A DNA stretch of 46,076 bases from assembly GCA_964459325.1 (NCBI GenBank), contig CAYWKU010000029.1, positions 1-46,076 of the forward strand. The letters are read 5' to 3'. Of the stretch, positions 5,746-14,714 are shown in pieces (positions within the stretch are counted from its first letter, which is position 1; the number at the start of each line of letters is the position of its first letter). The notes under the pieces are model-generated. The model was not told the DNA's origin. It made no database searches and was given only the letters and a program-made list of their open reading frames with translations. The position numbers and the translations under genes are program-made. Source of the DNA: CAYWKU01 sp964459325 (GTDB lineage Bacteria > RBG-13-61-14 > CAYWKU01).

Positions 5746-6720
5746 TTAATGGTGAGTTGCGTCCCCCGGCGGGGGCGGCTCGTCATCCGTGAAATAGTCG
5801 TCTTCATCGTCCGAGTCGTCGTCCTTTGCGTAGAATCCCCCCATGCGCTCTTCAAGCTCCCACAACTGATACTTTAACTTCTTAACTCTCTTTTTCCTTA
5901 TGAATCCAAGTACTACCAATACACTCGCCCCGGCCCACAGGGTAAGTCCGCCCGACAGCAGGGGAATCCACTTGTAGTAGCGTGCGACCTTTTCTATCCA
6001 CTCCTTCTCCAGCTCGTAAACGCCCTTGCCGGTAACCGACCGGAAGGCCGCGTCGAGGTCTCCCGTGGAATGAGCGAGCTTCAGCAGCCGCTTGATTGCC
6101 CCGGGGCCGTATTCCCTTTCGATGAAGGCCGCGAAGTCCGAGGCCTGGGCGTAAGCCAGTTTCGCTTTTTCGGCGCTTTGCGGCCAGTAGTTTTTCAGCG
6201 CCGCCAGCGGTATGAGCCTGCCGGTGATGGAGGCGGTTCCGAGTGTTACCGGCGCTGTCCAACTCCTTTCGCCGCCCACGAAGTCGGCCAGGCCTTCGTC
6301 CAGCCATCGGGGCACATCCACCTCTTCCAGGTAGTTCCCTACGGCCACGTGGATGTACTCGTGAGTTACCACTTCCCGGATGTCGTTGTACTGCAACTTT
6401 ACCCCGTGCGGCTGCATGATGAAGATGGCGTTTCGGGAGGCGTAAGCCGTGCCCACCGCCCAGCCGGGGACTCGCTCGCCGGGTTGTTTCTTTGAAAAAT
6501 CCTCGGCGGCGGATTGTATCCGGATTGCGATTCTTTTTTTCGCGCGAATTCCAAGCACATTGTAGGTTCGGTCGCGGGCTTCCTCGGCGGCTTTTGCGGC
6601 CATCCGGGCGGTCTGGCTTGCGTCTTTGTCGAAATAAACGACGAAGTGCTCGGTGTCGACTTTACCGACGGTTGCCGAGGCGCATATAGCGGCCAGGATA
6701 AACAATAAAAGGGTTCTCAT
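5746..6720 (-). CDS. Membrane-anchored peptidase-MA-like metalloprotease
   Basis: 324 residues. N-terminal signal peptide (MRTLLLFILAAICASATVG), then a gluzincin-type domain with the zinc motif HEYIH (His120, Glu121, His124) and the third ligand Glu142 in WLDEGLADFVGG, the layout of peptidase-MA-like families. One transmembrane helix at about residues 251-274 (WIPLLSGGLTLWAGASVLVV) is followed by a basic stop-transfer segment and a very acidic tail (DDDSDDEDD). The catalytic domain is therefore outside the cytoplasm and the acidic tail inside. Its ATG overlaps the stop codon of the upstream YggU-family gene (4 bp), suggesting translational coupling. Substrate unknown. Confidence 0.82.
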   Translation of the reverse strand: MRTLLLFILAAICASATVGKVDTEHFVVYFDKDASQTARMAAKAAEEARDRTYNVLGIRAKKRIAIRIQSAAEDFSKKQPGERVPGWAVGTAYASRNAIFIMQPHGVKLQYNDIREVVTHEYIHVAVGNYLEEVDVPRWLDEGLADFVGGERSWTAPVTLGTASITGRLIPLAALKNYWPQSAEKAKLAYAQASDFAAFIEREYGPGAIKRLLKLAHSTGDLDAAFRSVTGKGVYELEKEWIEKVARYYKWIPLLSGGLTLWAGASVLVVLGFIRKKRVKKLKYQLWELEERMGGFYAKDDDSDDEDDYFTDDEPPPPGDATHH

Positions 6721-7004
6721 TTTTGTGACCGCTTTTGTTGGCTCATAAGCATTTCGGTAGCTTTCCCGGTCGTCATGCCGTCTATTTCAACGACCTTTCG
6801 TTTCGAGGACGCGCCCTTTTTGATGGTGACGCTTGCCTTCGGGATGCCCAGCGTTTTGGCGATGTATGAAATTAACTCGGCGTTTGCCTTTCCCTCCTTT
6901 GGCGGGGCGGCGACGGAGATTTTTATGGAATCGGTATAAGTGCCCGCGACAATTGTTTTTGTCGCCTTCGGGGACACTGTTATCTTTATCGAAGCTTTCA
7001 TCAT
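6717..7004 (-). CDS. DUF167/YggU (UPF0235) family protein
   Basis: About 95 residues from the ATG at 7004 (or the adjacent ATG at 7001). The core ISVAAPPKEGKANAELISYI followed by AKTLGIPKASVTIKKGASSKRKVVEI is diagnostic of the YggU/DUF167 fold, a small alpha/beta protein of unknown function. The frame runs upstream to 7061, but MRLFKSACLCYIF is not part of the family. No clear Shine-Dalgarno precedes the start, so the mRNA may start close to it. It is divergent from dnaA and coupled to the downstream peptidase gene. Confidence 0.85.
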   Translation of the reverse strand: MMKASIKITVSPKATKTIVAGTYTDSIKISVAAPPKEGKANAELISYIAKTLGIPKASVTIKKGASSKRKVVEIDGMTTGKATEMLMSQQKRSQK

Positions 7005-7327
7005 GAAATTTTTTTTCGCGCGAAAAATATAACAGAGACAAGCACTTTTGAAAAGGCGCAAAAATTTTCCCTAAAAACCCTATTGCGGTAATGTCGGGTT
7101 TCTGCTAAATTGCAAAAGCGGTTTGAGGAAAGTTGCTTTATATCTGTGGACATTGAAGAGTTATTCAGGCGTAACCGTTTTATAACAAACTAAAAAGGCT
7201 ATATTTTCGCGGGAATTCCACAGGTGTGGAAAACCATGTGGTTAGTTTAAGTGTTTTCTAATTCATCGGAGGGGAAAATCTTTCCCCCTTATTCCTTCCT
7301 CGTCGGTTACAGAAAGAGAGTCACGTC
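7005..7327. promoter_or_regulatory. dnaA upstream region with DnaA-box-like sites (possible second origin module)
   Basis: A 323-bp AT-rich gap between divergent genes. DnaA-box-like 9-mers include TTTTCCACA (minus strand, 7225-7233, one mismatch to TTATCCACA), AATTCCACA (about 7214-7222), ATGTCCACA (minus strand, 7145-7153) and TTATTCAGG (7161-7169). These could mediate dnaA autoregulation or form the first half of a bipartite origin. No gene was seen here. Confidence 0.5.
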
Positions 7328-8692
7328 ATGGACGACCTGTTGGAGAAGATTGCCAGTGAAGTCCGAAAGAACTCGAAAGACGACAGCTACAAGAAATGGT
7401 TAAGCAGCCTGAAAATATCTCTTGAAGGTAACGAAATAAAAATCAAAGCGCCGAATCAGTTCGTTAAGGAGTGGGTTGAAGAACATTACGGCAACATCGT
7501 CACACAGACGGTGCTGAAAGAAGCGGGGTCGAACTACAACCTGCAATTCGAGGTCGGGGAGGAAGGCCAGCTTTCGCTGCCGGGGATGGAAGAAGCCGGC
7601 CAGGAAAAACAGACCAGGCCGTCCAACAGGATAAAGAAAGCCTCCGCCAAAAAGTCCGCCCATTCGATACCCGGTTTTCCCCTGAGCGACCGCTACACTT
7701 TCGACAGGTTCGTGGTGGGCAGCTCGAACCAGTTCGCTCACGCCGCGTGCCAGGCGGTTGCCGACAGGCCCGCTTACGTATACAACCCCCTCTTCGTATT
7801 CGGCGGAGTGGGTCTCGGCAAAACGCACCTGCTGAACGCCGTCGGCCACGCCATCAAGACCAAGTTCCCCGACCTGCGCATTTGCTACATGAGCGCGGAG
7901 CAGTTTATGAACGAGGTCATCACCAGCCTGCGCTACGACAAGATGCAGGAGTTTCGCGAGAAATTCAGGGCGACCATTGATGTTCTGCTGATAGACGATG
8001 TCCAGTTTTTCGCGGGCAAAAATCGCACTCAGGAGGAGTTTTTCCACACCTTCAATACGCTTTATGAATCGCGCAAACAGATAGTGATTTCCAGCGATAA
8101 ATATCCGAAGGACATCCAGGACCTCGAGGAGCGCCTCCGGTCCCGTTTCGAGTGGGGTTTGATAGCCGACATCCAATCCCCCGACCTTGAGACCAAGGTT
8201 GCCATTCTCCGCAAGAAGGCGGCGGAGGACAATCTGCCGCTCAGCAACGACCTGGCTTTCTTCCTCGCCACGCACCTGGGGTCGAACATTCGCGAGCTGG
8301 AGGGTTCACTCACCCGCGTGTACGCTTACGCTTCCATCAACAAGGTAGAGCCGAGCCCTGAACTGGCGCGGGAAGCTCTCGGAAACCTTCTCGGCTCCCC
8401 CCAGGCCATAAGCATCGATTCCATCCAGAACGTGGTGGCCAAGTTCTTCAATTTGAAGTCCAGCGACTTAAAATCACAGCGAAAGGTGAAGTTGATTGCT
8501 CTCCCGAGGCAGATTTCTATGTACCTGTCAAGAAAATATACGGACTGCTCCTACCCGGAGATAGGGGCGCGTTTCGGGGGGAAGGACCACTCCACCGTTA
8601 TCCATGCCGTTCGCAAAATCGAAAAGAAAATAGAAAGCGACCCGGCTCTCAAGAGCACCATCGAAACCCTGAAGAAAAATCTTTCAGTCTAA
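7328..8692 (+). CDS. dnaA: Chromosomal replication initiator DnaA
   Basis: 454 residues. Binds DnaA boxes at oriC and melts the origin. Domain I occupies about residues 1-75 (YKKWLSSLKI ... VKEWVEEHY). The linker is short and lysine-rich. The AAA+ domain carries Walker A GGVGLGKTH (159-167), Walker B LLIDDVQFF (220-228), and sensor-type motifs. Domain IV ends with the DNA-binding signature ARFGGKDHSTVIHAVRKIEK. Start ATG 7328 is 8 nt after GAGAG. It is the first gene of a plus-strand group with dnaN 325 bp downstream. DnaA-box-like sequences lie on both sides, as expected for autoregulation and an adjacent origin. Confidence 0.98.
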   Translation: MDDLLEKIASEVRKNSKDDSYKKWLSSLKISLEGNEIKIKAPNQFVKEWVEEHYGNIVTQTVLKEAGSNYNLQFEVGEEGQLSLPGMEEAGQEKQTRPSNRIKKASAKKSAHSIPGFPLSDRYTFDRFVVGSSNQFAHAACQAVADRPAYVYNPLFVFGGVGLGKTHLLNAVGHAIKTKFPDLRICYMSAEQFMNEVITSLRYDKMQEFREKFRATIDVLLIDDVQFFAGKNRTQEEFFHTFNTLYESRKQIVISSDKYPKDIQDLEERLRSRFEWGLIADIQSPDLETKVAILRKKAAEDNLPLSNDLAFFLATHLGSNIRELEGSLTRVYAYASINKVEPSPELAREALGNLLGSPQAISIDSIQNVVAKFFNLKSSDLKSQRKVKLIALPRQISMYLSRKYTDCSYPEIGARFGGKDHSTVIHAVRKIEKKIESDPALKSTIETLKKNLSV

Positions 8693-9017
8693 TCGGCATT
8701 TTACCGTTGATACTTTTCTTGATGACATCACTTATTCACAGTCCACTTGTGAAAAGGCTGGGTATACCATGTTTGCACGAGCGTTCGAAATTTTCACTCA
8801 CAATCTGCCAATCATCGGCCAAGGTTATTCACAACAGGTTGAGTTGCCCTTTTTGCCTTTTATTTGTTTAGCTTATAAACTCCTTCCACAAAATCACAAG
8901 ACCTACTACTACTTATTGTTTTATTTAAAAAGTGTTTTATAATAAGGAAAAAGTCATCGGATGTTTACAACTCGGAATATCGACAAATAAGCTCTAAATC
9001 CTTTCAGGGGGTTTAAG
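8693..9017. other. Probable chromosomal replication origin (oriC)
   Basis: The dnaA-dnaN gap. Two perfect DnaA boxes TTATTCACA (8732-8740 and 8825-8833) plus weaker ones (CTTTTCACA on the minus strand at 8749-8757; CTTCCACAA near 8883). Next come CTACTACTACTTA (8903-8915), on the minus strand three TAG trios as in DnaA-trio elements, and then the AT-rich stretch 8911-8945 as unwinding region. Reading the minus strand 5' to 3' the order is AT-rich, trios, box, the known layout of a basal unwinding system. The sequence ends at the dnaN ribosome site. Confidence 0.78.
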
Positions 9018-10130
9018 ATGGAAATCAGAGCAAATCGTGAAGTCCTGGCGAAGGGGTTGAACTGGGTGCAGAATGTCGTGGAGAAAAGAAGCACCATGCC
9101 GGTGCTGAGCCACGCGCTTTTCCGGGCGCACAAGAATAGTCTGGAGATAGTGGCCACCAACCTGCAGTTGGTAGTGGAGGGGCACGTGGAAGCGTCCGTC
9201 GAGAAGGAAGGCGGGGTGTCGCTCAACGCAAAGCGAATTCATGATATCGTGAGAGCCTTGCCGCCGGGGGAAATAACCATAAGCGTTGATGATAAAAACC
9301 GGGCGGAAATAAAGGGCGAGAGGGGCATGTTCCACCTTATGGGGCTGGCCGAATCCGAATACCCTCCACTTCCGGAATACAAGGAAGTGTCCCTCGTCGA
9401 TATAAAGGCTGACATCCTTAAGGATATGATAGAGAAGACTATATTCGCTTCGAGTCTGGAAGAAAGCCGATATAACCTGGAGGGAATCCTTTTACAGGTA
9501 GTGGATGGAAAACTCAGGATGGTGGCTACCGACGGGCACAGGTTGTGTATGGTTGACAGGGAAGTGGAAAGCGCAAGCAAGCTGGACCTGGCGAACGGGC
9601 TTATCCTTCCGCGTAAAGGCCTGGGAGAGTTAAGAAAGGTTCTTGGGGAAGGCGACGGGATAGAGAACGTGGAGTTCGGGGTTGTGAGTAATGATGTTGT
9701 GTTCAAAGCGGGGGAAGTGGTTATTATCATGAGAACGCTGGAGGGGGATTATCCGGATTATGAGAGAGTAATACCGAGGGAAAACGAAGACCTGGCGGTT
9801 GTGGATATAAAGGCGATGCTGGACGCGCTCGGAAGGGTCTCCATCATATCCGATGAAAAAACGAAGGGAATTAAACTATCCATAGACGGGAACTCGGCGA
9901 AGCTGGAAAGCCAGAACCCGGAAGTGGGAGACGCTTACGAGGAGCTTTCGGTGGAAAGCAAAATAAAAGACCTTCAAATCGGCTACAACGCAAGATACCT
10001 TATAGACGCGCTGGGAGCCATGGACGGGGAGAGTGTTGACGTGTACCTGAAAGACAACCTCAGCTCCGGGGTTTTCAAGCCAAAGGACGACCCGGATTAC
10101 CTGTGCGTGGTCATGCCTATGAGGTTGTAA
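9018..10130 (+). CDS. dnaN: DNA polymerase III beta subunit (sliding clamp)
   Basis: 370 residues, the family norm. Forms the ring that tethers polymerase III to DNA. Recognisable blocks: NWVQNVVEKRSTMPVLSHAL at the N-terminus, LEGILLQVVDGKLRMVATDGHRLCMVD in domain II, and the C-terminus PDYLCVVMPMRL, the conserved VMPxRL ending that forms part of the peptide-binding pocket. AGGGGG lies just before the ATG (9006-9011). It follows the origin region in the usual dnaA-dnaN order. Confidence 0.97.
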   Translation: MEIRANREVLAKGLNWVQNVVEKRSTMPVLSHALFRAHKNSLEIVATNLQLVVEGHVEASVEKEGGVSLNAKRIHDIVRALPPGEITISVDDKNRAEIKGERGMFHLMGLAESEYPPLPEYKEVSLVDIKADILKDMIEKTIFASSLEESRYNLEGILLQVVDGKLRMVATDGHRLCMVDREVESASKLDLANGLILPRKGLGELRKVLGEGDGIENVEFGVVSNDVVFKAGEVVIIMRTLEGDYPDYERVIPRENEDLAVVDIKAMLDALGRVSIISDEKTKGIKLSIDGNSAKLESQNPEVGDAYEELSVESKIKDLQIGYNARYLIDALGAMDGESVDVYLKDNLSSGVFKPKDDPDYLCVVMPMRL

Positions 10131-10228
10131 GTCGCGGGAGAGAAGGATTTTTGATTTCGGGAACTTTTTCCCGGCGACACCTTTCTTTAATTGTTGGGTA
10201 TATCTGCTTAAAAAAGGTTTTTTGAGTT

Positions 10229-13200
10229 ATGAAGAAGCTCAAAAAGCGGTTTATTTTGTACTTTCTTATAGCCGCTTTTGCACTTCTGGTTACTTACCTG
10301 CCGGAAATATATTCCAAATATGAGCCATACCGGATAATCCGGGACGTGGAGTTGAAGCTGGGCGAACTGACCGGTCGGGAAGTTCACATAAGTAATATTT
10401 CCGTTGCCTTGGAAGGCGGGCCGGCTATAAGAGCTACCGGCGTCTACGTGGTGGATGAGCACAAACGCCTTATGGCCCGGGTTGAAAATACCGATATAAG
10501 CCTGAGCCTGACAGGTCTTCTCCGGGGGCGTGTGGGAATAGACGAGGCGGCCGTTGAAGGCGCTGCGCTAAGATTGTATAAGAGCGAGTTAATTACGGAC
10601 AAGAAGGAGAAAAGTGAAAAAAGCCCGGAAGATATTCTGAAAAGCGTGCTGCAAAAAGTGAGAGCCGACTCGATAAGAATGAGTGACGTCTGGGTAATGA
10701 TGTGCACGGACAGGCGGAATACCATGGTCTCCGACTGCTTCTCGGCCACGATAAACCGCTCGGAGTTTTCGTTGAAACGAAACGCGGTTAAGGCAGATGT
10801 GCAACTCGAAGGAAGAATGCCTTGGTACATGGAAATCGTAAGTGCCCGGATTCAGGCGGAAATCGAGCCGTCAGCGGAAAAAATCAACGCTTCCGTCGAA
10901 ATCGAGGCTAAAGTCGATGGTTTAACTATCTGGGATAAATGGGAAAATTCGCCGCTCAAACTGCCGGAGCTTGTCGGGGACGCAACCATAAACGCGGACG
11001 CCGAATACAACGGCGGCTTCATTGAGCTCGATACGTCTTACTCGACCTCACGGTCAAATCTGGGCTTTGAGGATAAGGAACTGGAGCTCGAAAACGCCTC
11101 GGTAACCGCCGCAATCAATGCGAAATCCCTGTCACCGGATGAAGGGTCCTCAAAAATTGCGGGCAGGGCGGGTAGAATCGGCTTTAAATCCGATAAGCTG
11201 GCAAGAGAAATTCCGCAAACGAAATTCGATATAAAGGCCGAGTTCGACGACGGGACGATTACTTTACATCCTTCTACAATCAGCTTTGGAAAAACCGGCA
11301 AACAGGCTTCGCTTAACGTAAACGGCAGAGCGAACCTGGAAAGTGAAAAGATTTCCTTTCTCGATACAACCCTTCCCTTTTCGGAGGGAGATTTCGATTT
11401 CAGCTTCGATATAGAAGATGCGTCCCCCGTGGCCAAACTGGCCTGGGACCCGGACAAAAAGCGGGACGTCGGTGGACGGGCGAGCGGGCGGTTGCAGGTG
11501 AAATTGAGCGGCGGGACGGCTGACGGAAAGCTGCGGATGGAGGGCAAAGGGGTAACGATTGATATTCCCGGTGTCTACGGGGACAAGCCCGGGCTGGTGG
11601 AGTCTGTAACCGCGACGGGGGAGTTTTCTTTGAGCACGCGGGAGCTTAAGGTCTCCGGACTTTCCGCCGCGTTGGGTTCTTCCCGGGTACGCGCCGATGG
11701 CAGTTTGAAAGTGAGTGAGCGGGGTATCGAGAAAGCCCGGGCGGACGTAGAAGTGCCGGTGGCCTATTACTCGGATGTAAGGCCCCTTCTTGCGCGGGGC
11801 AGAATGAAGGAGGGCTCCCGGGAGTTCTTTTTAAACGAGTTCGAGGAAGCGAAAGTCTCCGGGGTATTTGGAAAAATCCGGTGGGACAGTTCTTTTGGGG
11901 GCAAGAGGGAGTTTTTGCGCAAGGGAGTGCAGGCGGGCGGCAACATCGAAAGCGCCACAATCGATTTCGGGGAAGCGGTCGTTAACGTTCGGAGGGGAAA
12001 GGCATCCATGTACTGGGGTTCCCTCTCTTTCTTCGATATCGTGGCCGATGTGGCCGGCAGCGAAGTGCGGAATATGAGGGCCGACATCGAGTCTCTGGGA
12101 GAAGATTCCCTGCTGGTATTGTACCCCGAGGACAAGTTCCGGGCCGGGAGCCTGATGAGCCTGCTTCGGAATCCACGGCTCGATATTTCCGATGAGATGC
12201 AAAGGGTGCGGGCTGACGGTGAGATGAACCCCTCCGGGGCGGTGGTCGAAATCCCGCTCAAGGAAGGCTCCACGCCCTCCATGCACGGCTCCGTGGCATT
12301 GAACGGCGTGTACATCTCCATGGCCGGCCTTCTGCCCCTGATGAAAGACGTCCGGGGTACAATAAGTCTCGACGGAAAAGGAGTAAAAGCGGAGGAGTTG
12401 AAATTCGGCGTTGCGGACATGAAGATGGCGTCTTCCCTCCAAGTTCCCGATTTTTCAAAAACGGAAGCCGAGATAAGGGTAAGATGCGACAACTTGTTTC
12501 CTGAGAAGTACTTCGATGCCATTCCTCCACTGGAAAACTCCGGTGACGAAAAGACCGGCAAAAAGGAAACCGGCGCCGAAATTGAAAAACCCTCCGAAAA
12601 AACAGCGATAAAAGTGTTTCTTAGGGCGCCGAAGGGTCGATACAAGACGTTTCATTTCCAGAGTCTCATAGCAAACATGCTCATTGACGAAAGTTCGGTT
12701 AAATTCAGGCGAATGAACCTGCAGACTTCCGACGGAAAGATAGAAGCCGTGCAACCGTCGTTGGTAAGGTTCGACGGCCCGGAGATGACCTTCCGGGTGG
12801 AAGCGAGAGACCTCAACCCCGAAAAGTTTGTGAAATCCATAGGAATCAAAAACGAATCGGTCAGCGGCGACCTCCGCTTCGATGGCATGTTATATTCCGG
12901 GGGCGAAAGCATGGACGAGATTCTGGCCAACCTCAACGGGAGAATAGGTTTCAGAATCAGGGAAGGAAAGATAGAGTCATCCAATGTGCTTTTTCAGACC
13001 TTCAGTATAATTAATTTCGATTGGAGCAAGTGGAAAGCCCGGAGATTGGGATACCGCCAGATAAAGGGTGAGCTTTTCTTCAACAACGGCAGGGTGGAAA
13101 TCATAGACATCTCGATGAAAGGATTTTTCCTGAGAATCGCCGCCACCGGGTGGGTGGACTTGAAAACGGACAGGATGGAGGTGGACATGGGCCTGGTGCC

Positions 13201-13402
13201 GCTGGGTACTGTGGAAAAACTGGTCGGAAATGCGCCCATCGTAGGCCACCTGATAAGGGCTTCTTCGGGTAAGAGCCTGTTCGCTCACTACTTCCGGATA
13301 AAGGGGCCGCTTGACGATTACGAAGTGGTTCAGCTCGGCCCCGAGGGAGTAAAAGACAAAATCGATGATATAATCAGGGGTATCATGGCCGGGTTCAGGT
13401 AA
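10229..13402 (+). CDS. Large AsmA-like (AsmA/YhdP/TamB superfamily) envelope protein
   Basis: 1057 residues. A single N-terminal transmembrane anchor (FILYFLIAAFALLVTYL, about residues 8-24) is followed by the AsmA-type start (LGELTGREVHISNISVAL). The long middle region consists of repeated short beta strands, as in bridge-like lipid-transfer proteins. The C-terminal block (LNGRIGFRIREGKIESSNVL, then KGELFFNNGRVEI and IAATGWVDLKTDRMEVDMGL) matches AsmA-like C-terminal domains. By family knowledge these proteins sit in the periplasm, anchored to the inner membrane, and are implicated in phospholipid transport to the outer membrane. No known partner is adjacent; rfaE2 follows after 15 bp, linking it to outer-membrane biogenesis. 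Confidence 0.8.
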   Translation: MKKLKKRFILYFLIAAFALLVTYLPEIYSKYEPYRIIRDVELKLGELTGREVHISNISVALEGGPAIRATGVYVVDEHKRLMARVENTDISLSLTGLLRGRVGIDEAAVEGAALRLYKSELITDKKEKSEKSPEDILKSVLQKVRADSIRMSDVWVMMCTDRRNTMVSDCFSATINRSEFSLKRNAVKADVQLEGRMPWYMEIVSARIQAEIEPSAEKINASVEIEAKVDGLTIWDKWENSPLKLPELVGDATINADAEYNGGFIELDTSYSTSRSNLGFEDKELELENASVTAAINAKSLSPDEGSSKIAGRAGRIGFKSDKLAREIPQTKFDIKAEFDDGTITLHPSTISFGKTGKQASLNVNGRANLESEKISFLDTTLPFSEGDFDFSFDIEDASPVAKLAWDPDKKRDVGGRASGRLQVKLSGGTADGKLRMEGKGVTIDIPGVYGDKPGLVESVTATGEFSLSTRELKVSGLSAALGSSRVRADGSLKVSERGIEKARADVEVPVAYYSDVRPLLARGRMKEGSREFFLNEFEEAKVSGVFGKIRWDSSFGGKREFLRKGVQAGGNIESATIDFGEAVVNVRRGKASMYWGSLSFFDIVADVAGSEVRNMRADIESLGEDSLLVLYPEDKFRAGSLMSLLRNPRLDISDEMQRVRADGEMNPSGAVVEIPLKEGSTPSMHGSVALNGVYISMAGLLPLMKDVRGTISLDGKGVKAEELKFGVADMKMASSLQVPDFSKTEAEIRVRCDNLFPEKYFDAIPPLENSGDEKTGKKETGAEIEKPSEKTAIKVFLRAPKGRYKTFHFQSLIANMLIDESSVKFRRMNLQTSDGKIEAVQPSLVRFDGPEMTFRVEARDLNPEKFVKSIGIKNESVSGDLRFDGMLYSGGESMDEILANLNGRIGFRIREGKIESSNVLFQTFSIINFDWSKWKARRLGYRQIKGELFFNNGRVEIIDISMKGFFLRIAATGWVDLKTDRMEVDMGLVPLGTVEKLVGNAPIVGHLIRASSGKSLFAHYFRIKGPLDDYEVVQLGPEGVKDKIDDIIRGIMAGFR

Positions 13403-13417
13403 AACGGTTAATGCACG

Positions 13418-13912
13418 ATGACAAAAGATACAAATAATGTCCCGGGATTGACGAACTGGGCCGAGGCGCGGCGGCTGCGGGACGAATGGGCCGCCCGCGG
13501 GGAAAAACTGGTCTTCACCAACGGTTGCTTCGACCTCTTGCATTCCGGCCACGTTAAGCTCCTGGAGGACGCCCGCAAGCTCGGCGACCGGCTGATTGTT
13601 GGCATCAATTCCGACGCCAGCGTAAGGCGCATAAAAGGCCGGGGACGGCCCGTAAGGTCTCAGAACGAGCGGGCGGAAGTCCTGGCGGGCCTGAAAGCCG
13701 TGGACGGGGTGGTTATTTTTGACGAGGACGACCCGCTCGAGGTAATAAAGCGCCTGGAGCCGGACGTGCTGGTAAAGGGTGGCGACTGGGCCCCCAAGGA
13801 CATTATCGGCGCCGACGTGGTCAAAGCAAGAGGCGGCCGGGTGGAGGTTGTCCCTGTGCTGGAGGGAAGAAGCACCAGTTCCATCCTGGAAAAAATACGC
13901 AAGACGGTATGA
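13418..13912 (+). CDS. rfaE2: D-glycero-beta-D-manno-heptose 1-phosphate adenylyltransferase (RfaE2/HldE C-terminal domain)
   Basis: 164 residues. Transfers AMP from ATP to heptose 1-phosphate for the LPS core. The nucleotidyltransferase motif TNGCFDLLHSGHVKLL (HxGH) is near residue 30, followed by LGDRLIVGINSDASVRRIKG, RAEVLAGLKAVD and VKGGDWAPKDIIGADVV. It is a stand-alone adenylyltransferase; the kinase domain (RfaE1) is not in the window. Its last 41 codons are duplicated twice downstream (14566-14688, 15387-15545) around toxin-antitoxin pairs. The two distal copies read WAENII where this gene reads WAPKDII, so the present 3' end may have been replaced by incoming DNA. It closely follows the AsmA-like gene. 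Confidence 0.93.
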   Translation: MTKDTNNVPGLTNWAEARRLRDEWAARGEKLVFTNGCFDLLHSGHVKLLEDARKLGDRLIVGINSDASVRRIKGRGRPVRSQNERAEVLAGLKAVDGVVIFDEDDPLEVIKRLEPDVLVKGGDWAPKDIIGADVVKARGGRVEVVPVLEGRSTSSILEKIRKTV

Positions 13913-13919
13913 GGCGCCA

Positions 13920-14261
13920 ATGGTGGAAAAAGGAAATGTGCCGAAAAATCCACTGAATTTTATTAAAGATTGTGTGCGCAACAACAGGTTGATGTGGACG
14001 TGGCATATCAATATGAGGATGAAGGACCGCTTTATAGCCAGGGAAACAATTATCCGCTCAGTGGAAAGTTTTGAGATTATCGAGTCTTATCCGGAAGACA
14101 AATACTTGCCAAGTTACCTTGTATATGCTTATCATAATAATAAGGTGTTTCACGTTCTTTTTGCAGCGGATGTGAAGAACAACAACGTCAGGGTGGTGAC
14201 CGCATATTATCCGGCAGCCGAAAAGTGGAGCGAGGACCTGAAAAGGAGAAAAAAGTCATGA
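13920..14261 (+). CDS. DUF4258 family protein, probable toxin of a toxin-antitoxin pair
   Basis: 113 residues from ATG 13920, 7 bp after the rfaE2 stop. The pattern MRMKDRFIARETIIRSVESF, EIIESYPEDKYLPSYLVYAY, then VFHVLFAADVKNNNVRVVTAYYP fits DUF4258, an alpha/beta fold related to RelE/BrnT-like toxins and often coded with a YgiT-type zinc-finger protein. The next gene starts within its stop codon (ATGA). The base composition is clearly more AT-rich than rfaE2, which suggests acquisition. A toxin function is inferred from family and gene pairing, not shown by a catalytic motif. The open frame extends upstream to 13779 inside rfaE2, but those codons are a shadow. Confidence 0.78.
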   Translation: MVEKGNVPKNPLNFIKDCVRNNRLMWTWHINMRMKDRFIARETIIRSVESFEIIESYPEDKYLPSYLVYAYHNNKVFHVLFAADVKNNNVRVVTAYYPAAEKWSEDLKRRKKS

Positions 14262-14479
14262 AATGCCATCTTTGCGGAGCCGAGCTGAAATCAATCCGCA
14301 CCGATTTGCCCTTCAAGGTCGCGGAAAACTCCATCGTAATTGTGAAGAATCTGCCGGTACTGCAATGTCCTAACTGCCGGGAGTACCTAATCGAAGACCC
14401 GGTTATGGAGAAGGTTGACTCTATTCTCGAAAAAGTGGGCACGGATTCTGAATTGGAAGTTGTCCGCTTCGCAGCCTGA
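14258..14479 (+). CDS. YgiT-type zinc-finger protein, probable antitoxin
   Basis: 73 residues. Two CxxC knuckles, CHLCGAEL (Cys3, Cys6) and CPNCREYL, form the zinc finger found at the N-terminus of MqsA-type antitoxins; the central VAENSIVIVKNLPVLQCPNC is typical. The C-terminal DNA-binding helix-turn-helix of full MqsA is absent. AAAAGGAG precedes the ATG, which overlaps the DUF4258 stop codon by 4 bp. The toxin-first order resembles MqsRA. Confidence 0.82.
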   Translation: MKCHLCGAELKSIRTDLPFKVAENSIVIVKNLPVLQCPNCREYLIEDPVMEKVDSILEKVGTDSELEVVRFAA

Positions 14480-14550
14480 TGATTTCTCCCTTTGAGCTTG
14501 CCTTATTTTAATTGACAAATCGTAAACATTCGCCCTTTGTGCCTTTGTGT

Positions 14551-14688
14551 ATGTATGGTTTTTCCTGGGCCGAGAACATTATCGGCGCCGATGTGGTCAA
14601 AGCAAGAGGCGGCCGGGTGGAGGTCGTGCCAGTGCTGGAAGGCAGGAGCACCGACTCCATCCTTGAAAAAATCCGCAAGACGGGGTAA
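14551..14688 (+). pseudogene. Second copy of the rfaE2 3' end
   Basis: From TGG at 14566 the sequence encodes WAENIIGADVVKARGGRVEV, VPVLEGRSTDSILEKIRKTG, stop, nearly the same as the last 41 residues of rfaE2. An ATG at 14551 gives a 45-codon frame, so a short peptide could be made, but the catalytic HxGH part is missing. It lies right after the DUF4258/YgiT pair and a linker containing TTTTAATTGAC. Confidence 0.85.
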
Positions 14689-14714
14689 AGAGACTCACCT
14701 TTGGACAAGTAAGC

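Noticed and set aside
10157..10172. Terminator after dnaN (CGGGAA-CTTT-TTCCCG)
   Set aside because: The hairpin is short and no T-run follows, so it was not annotated.
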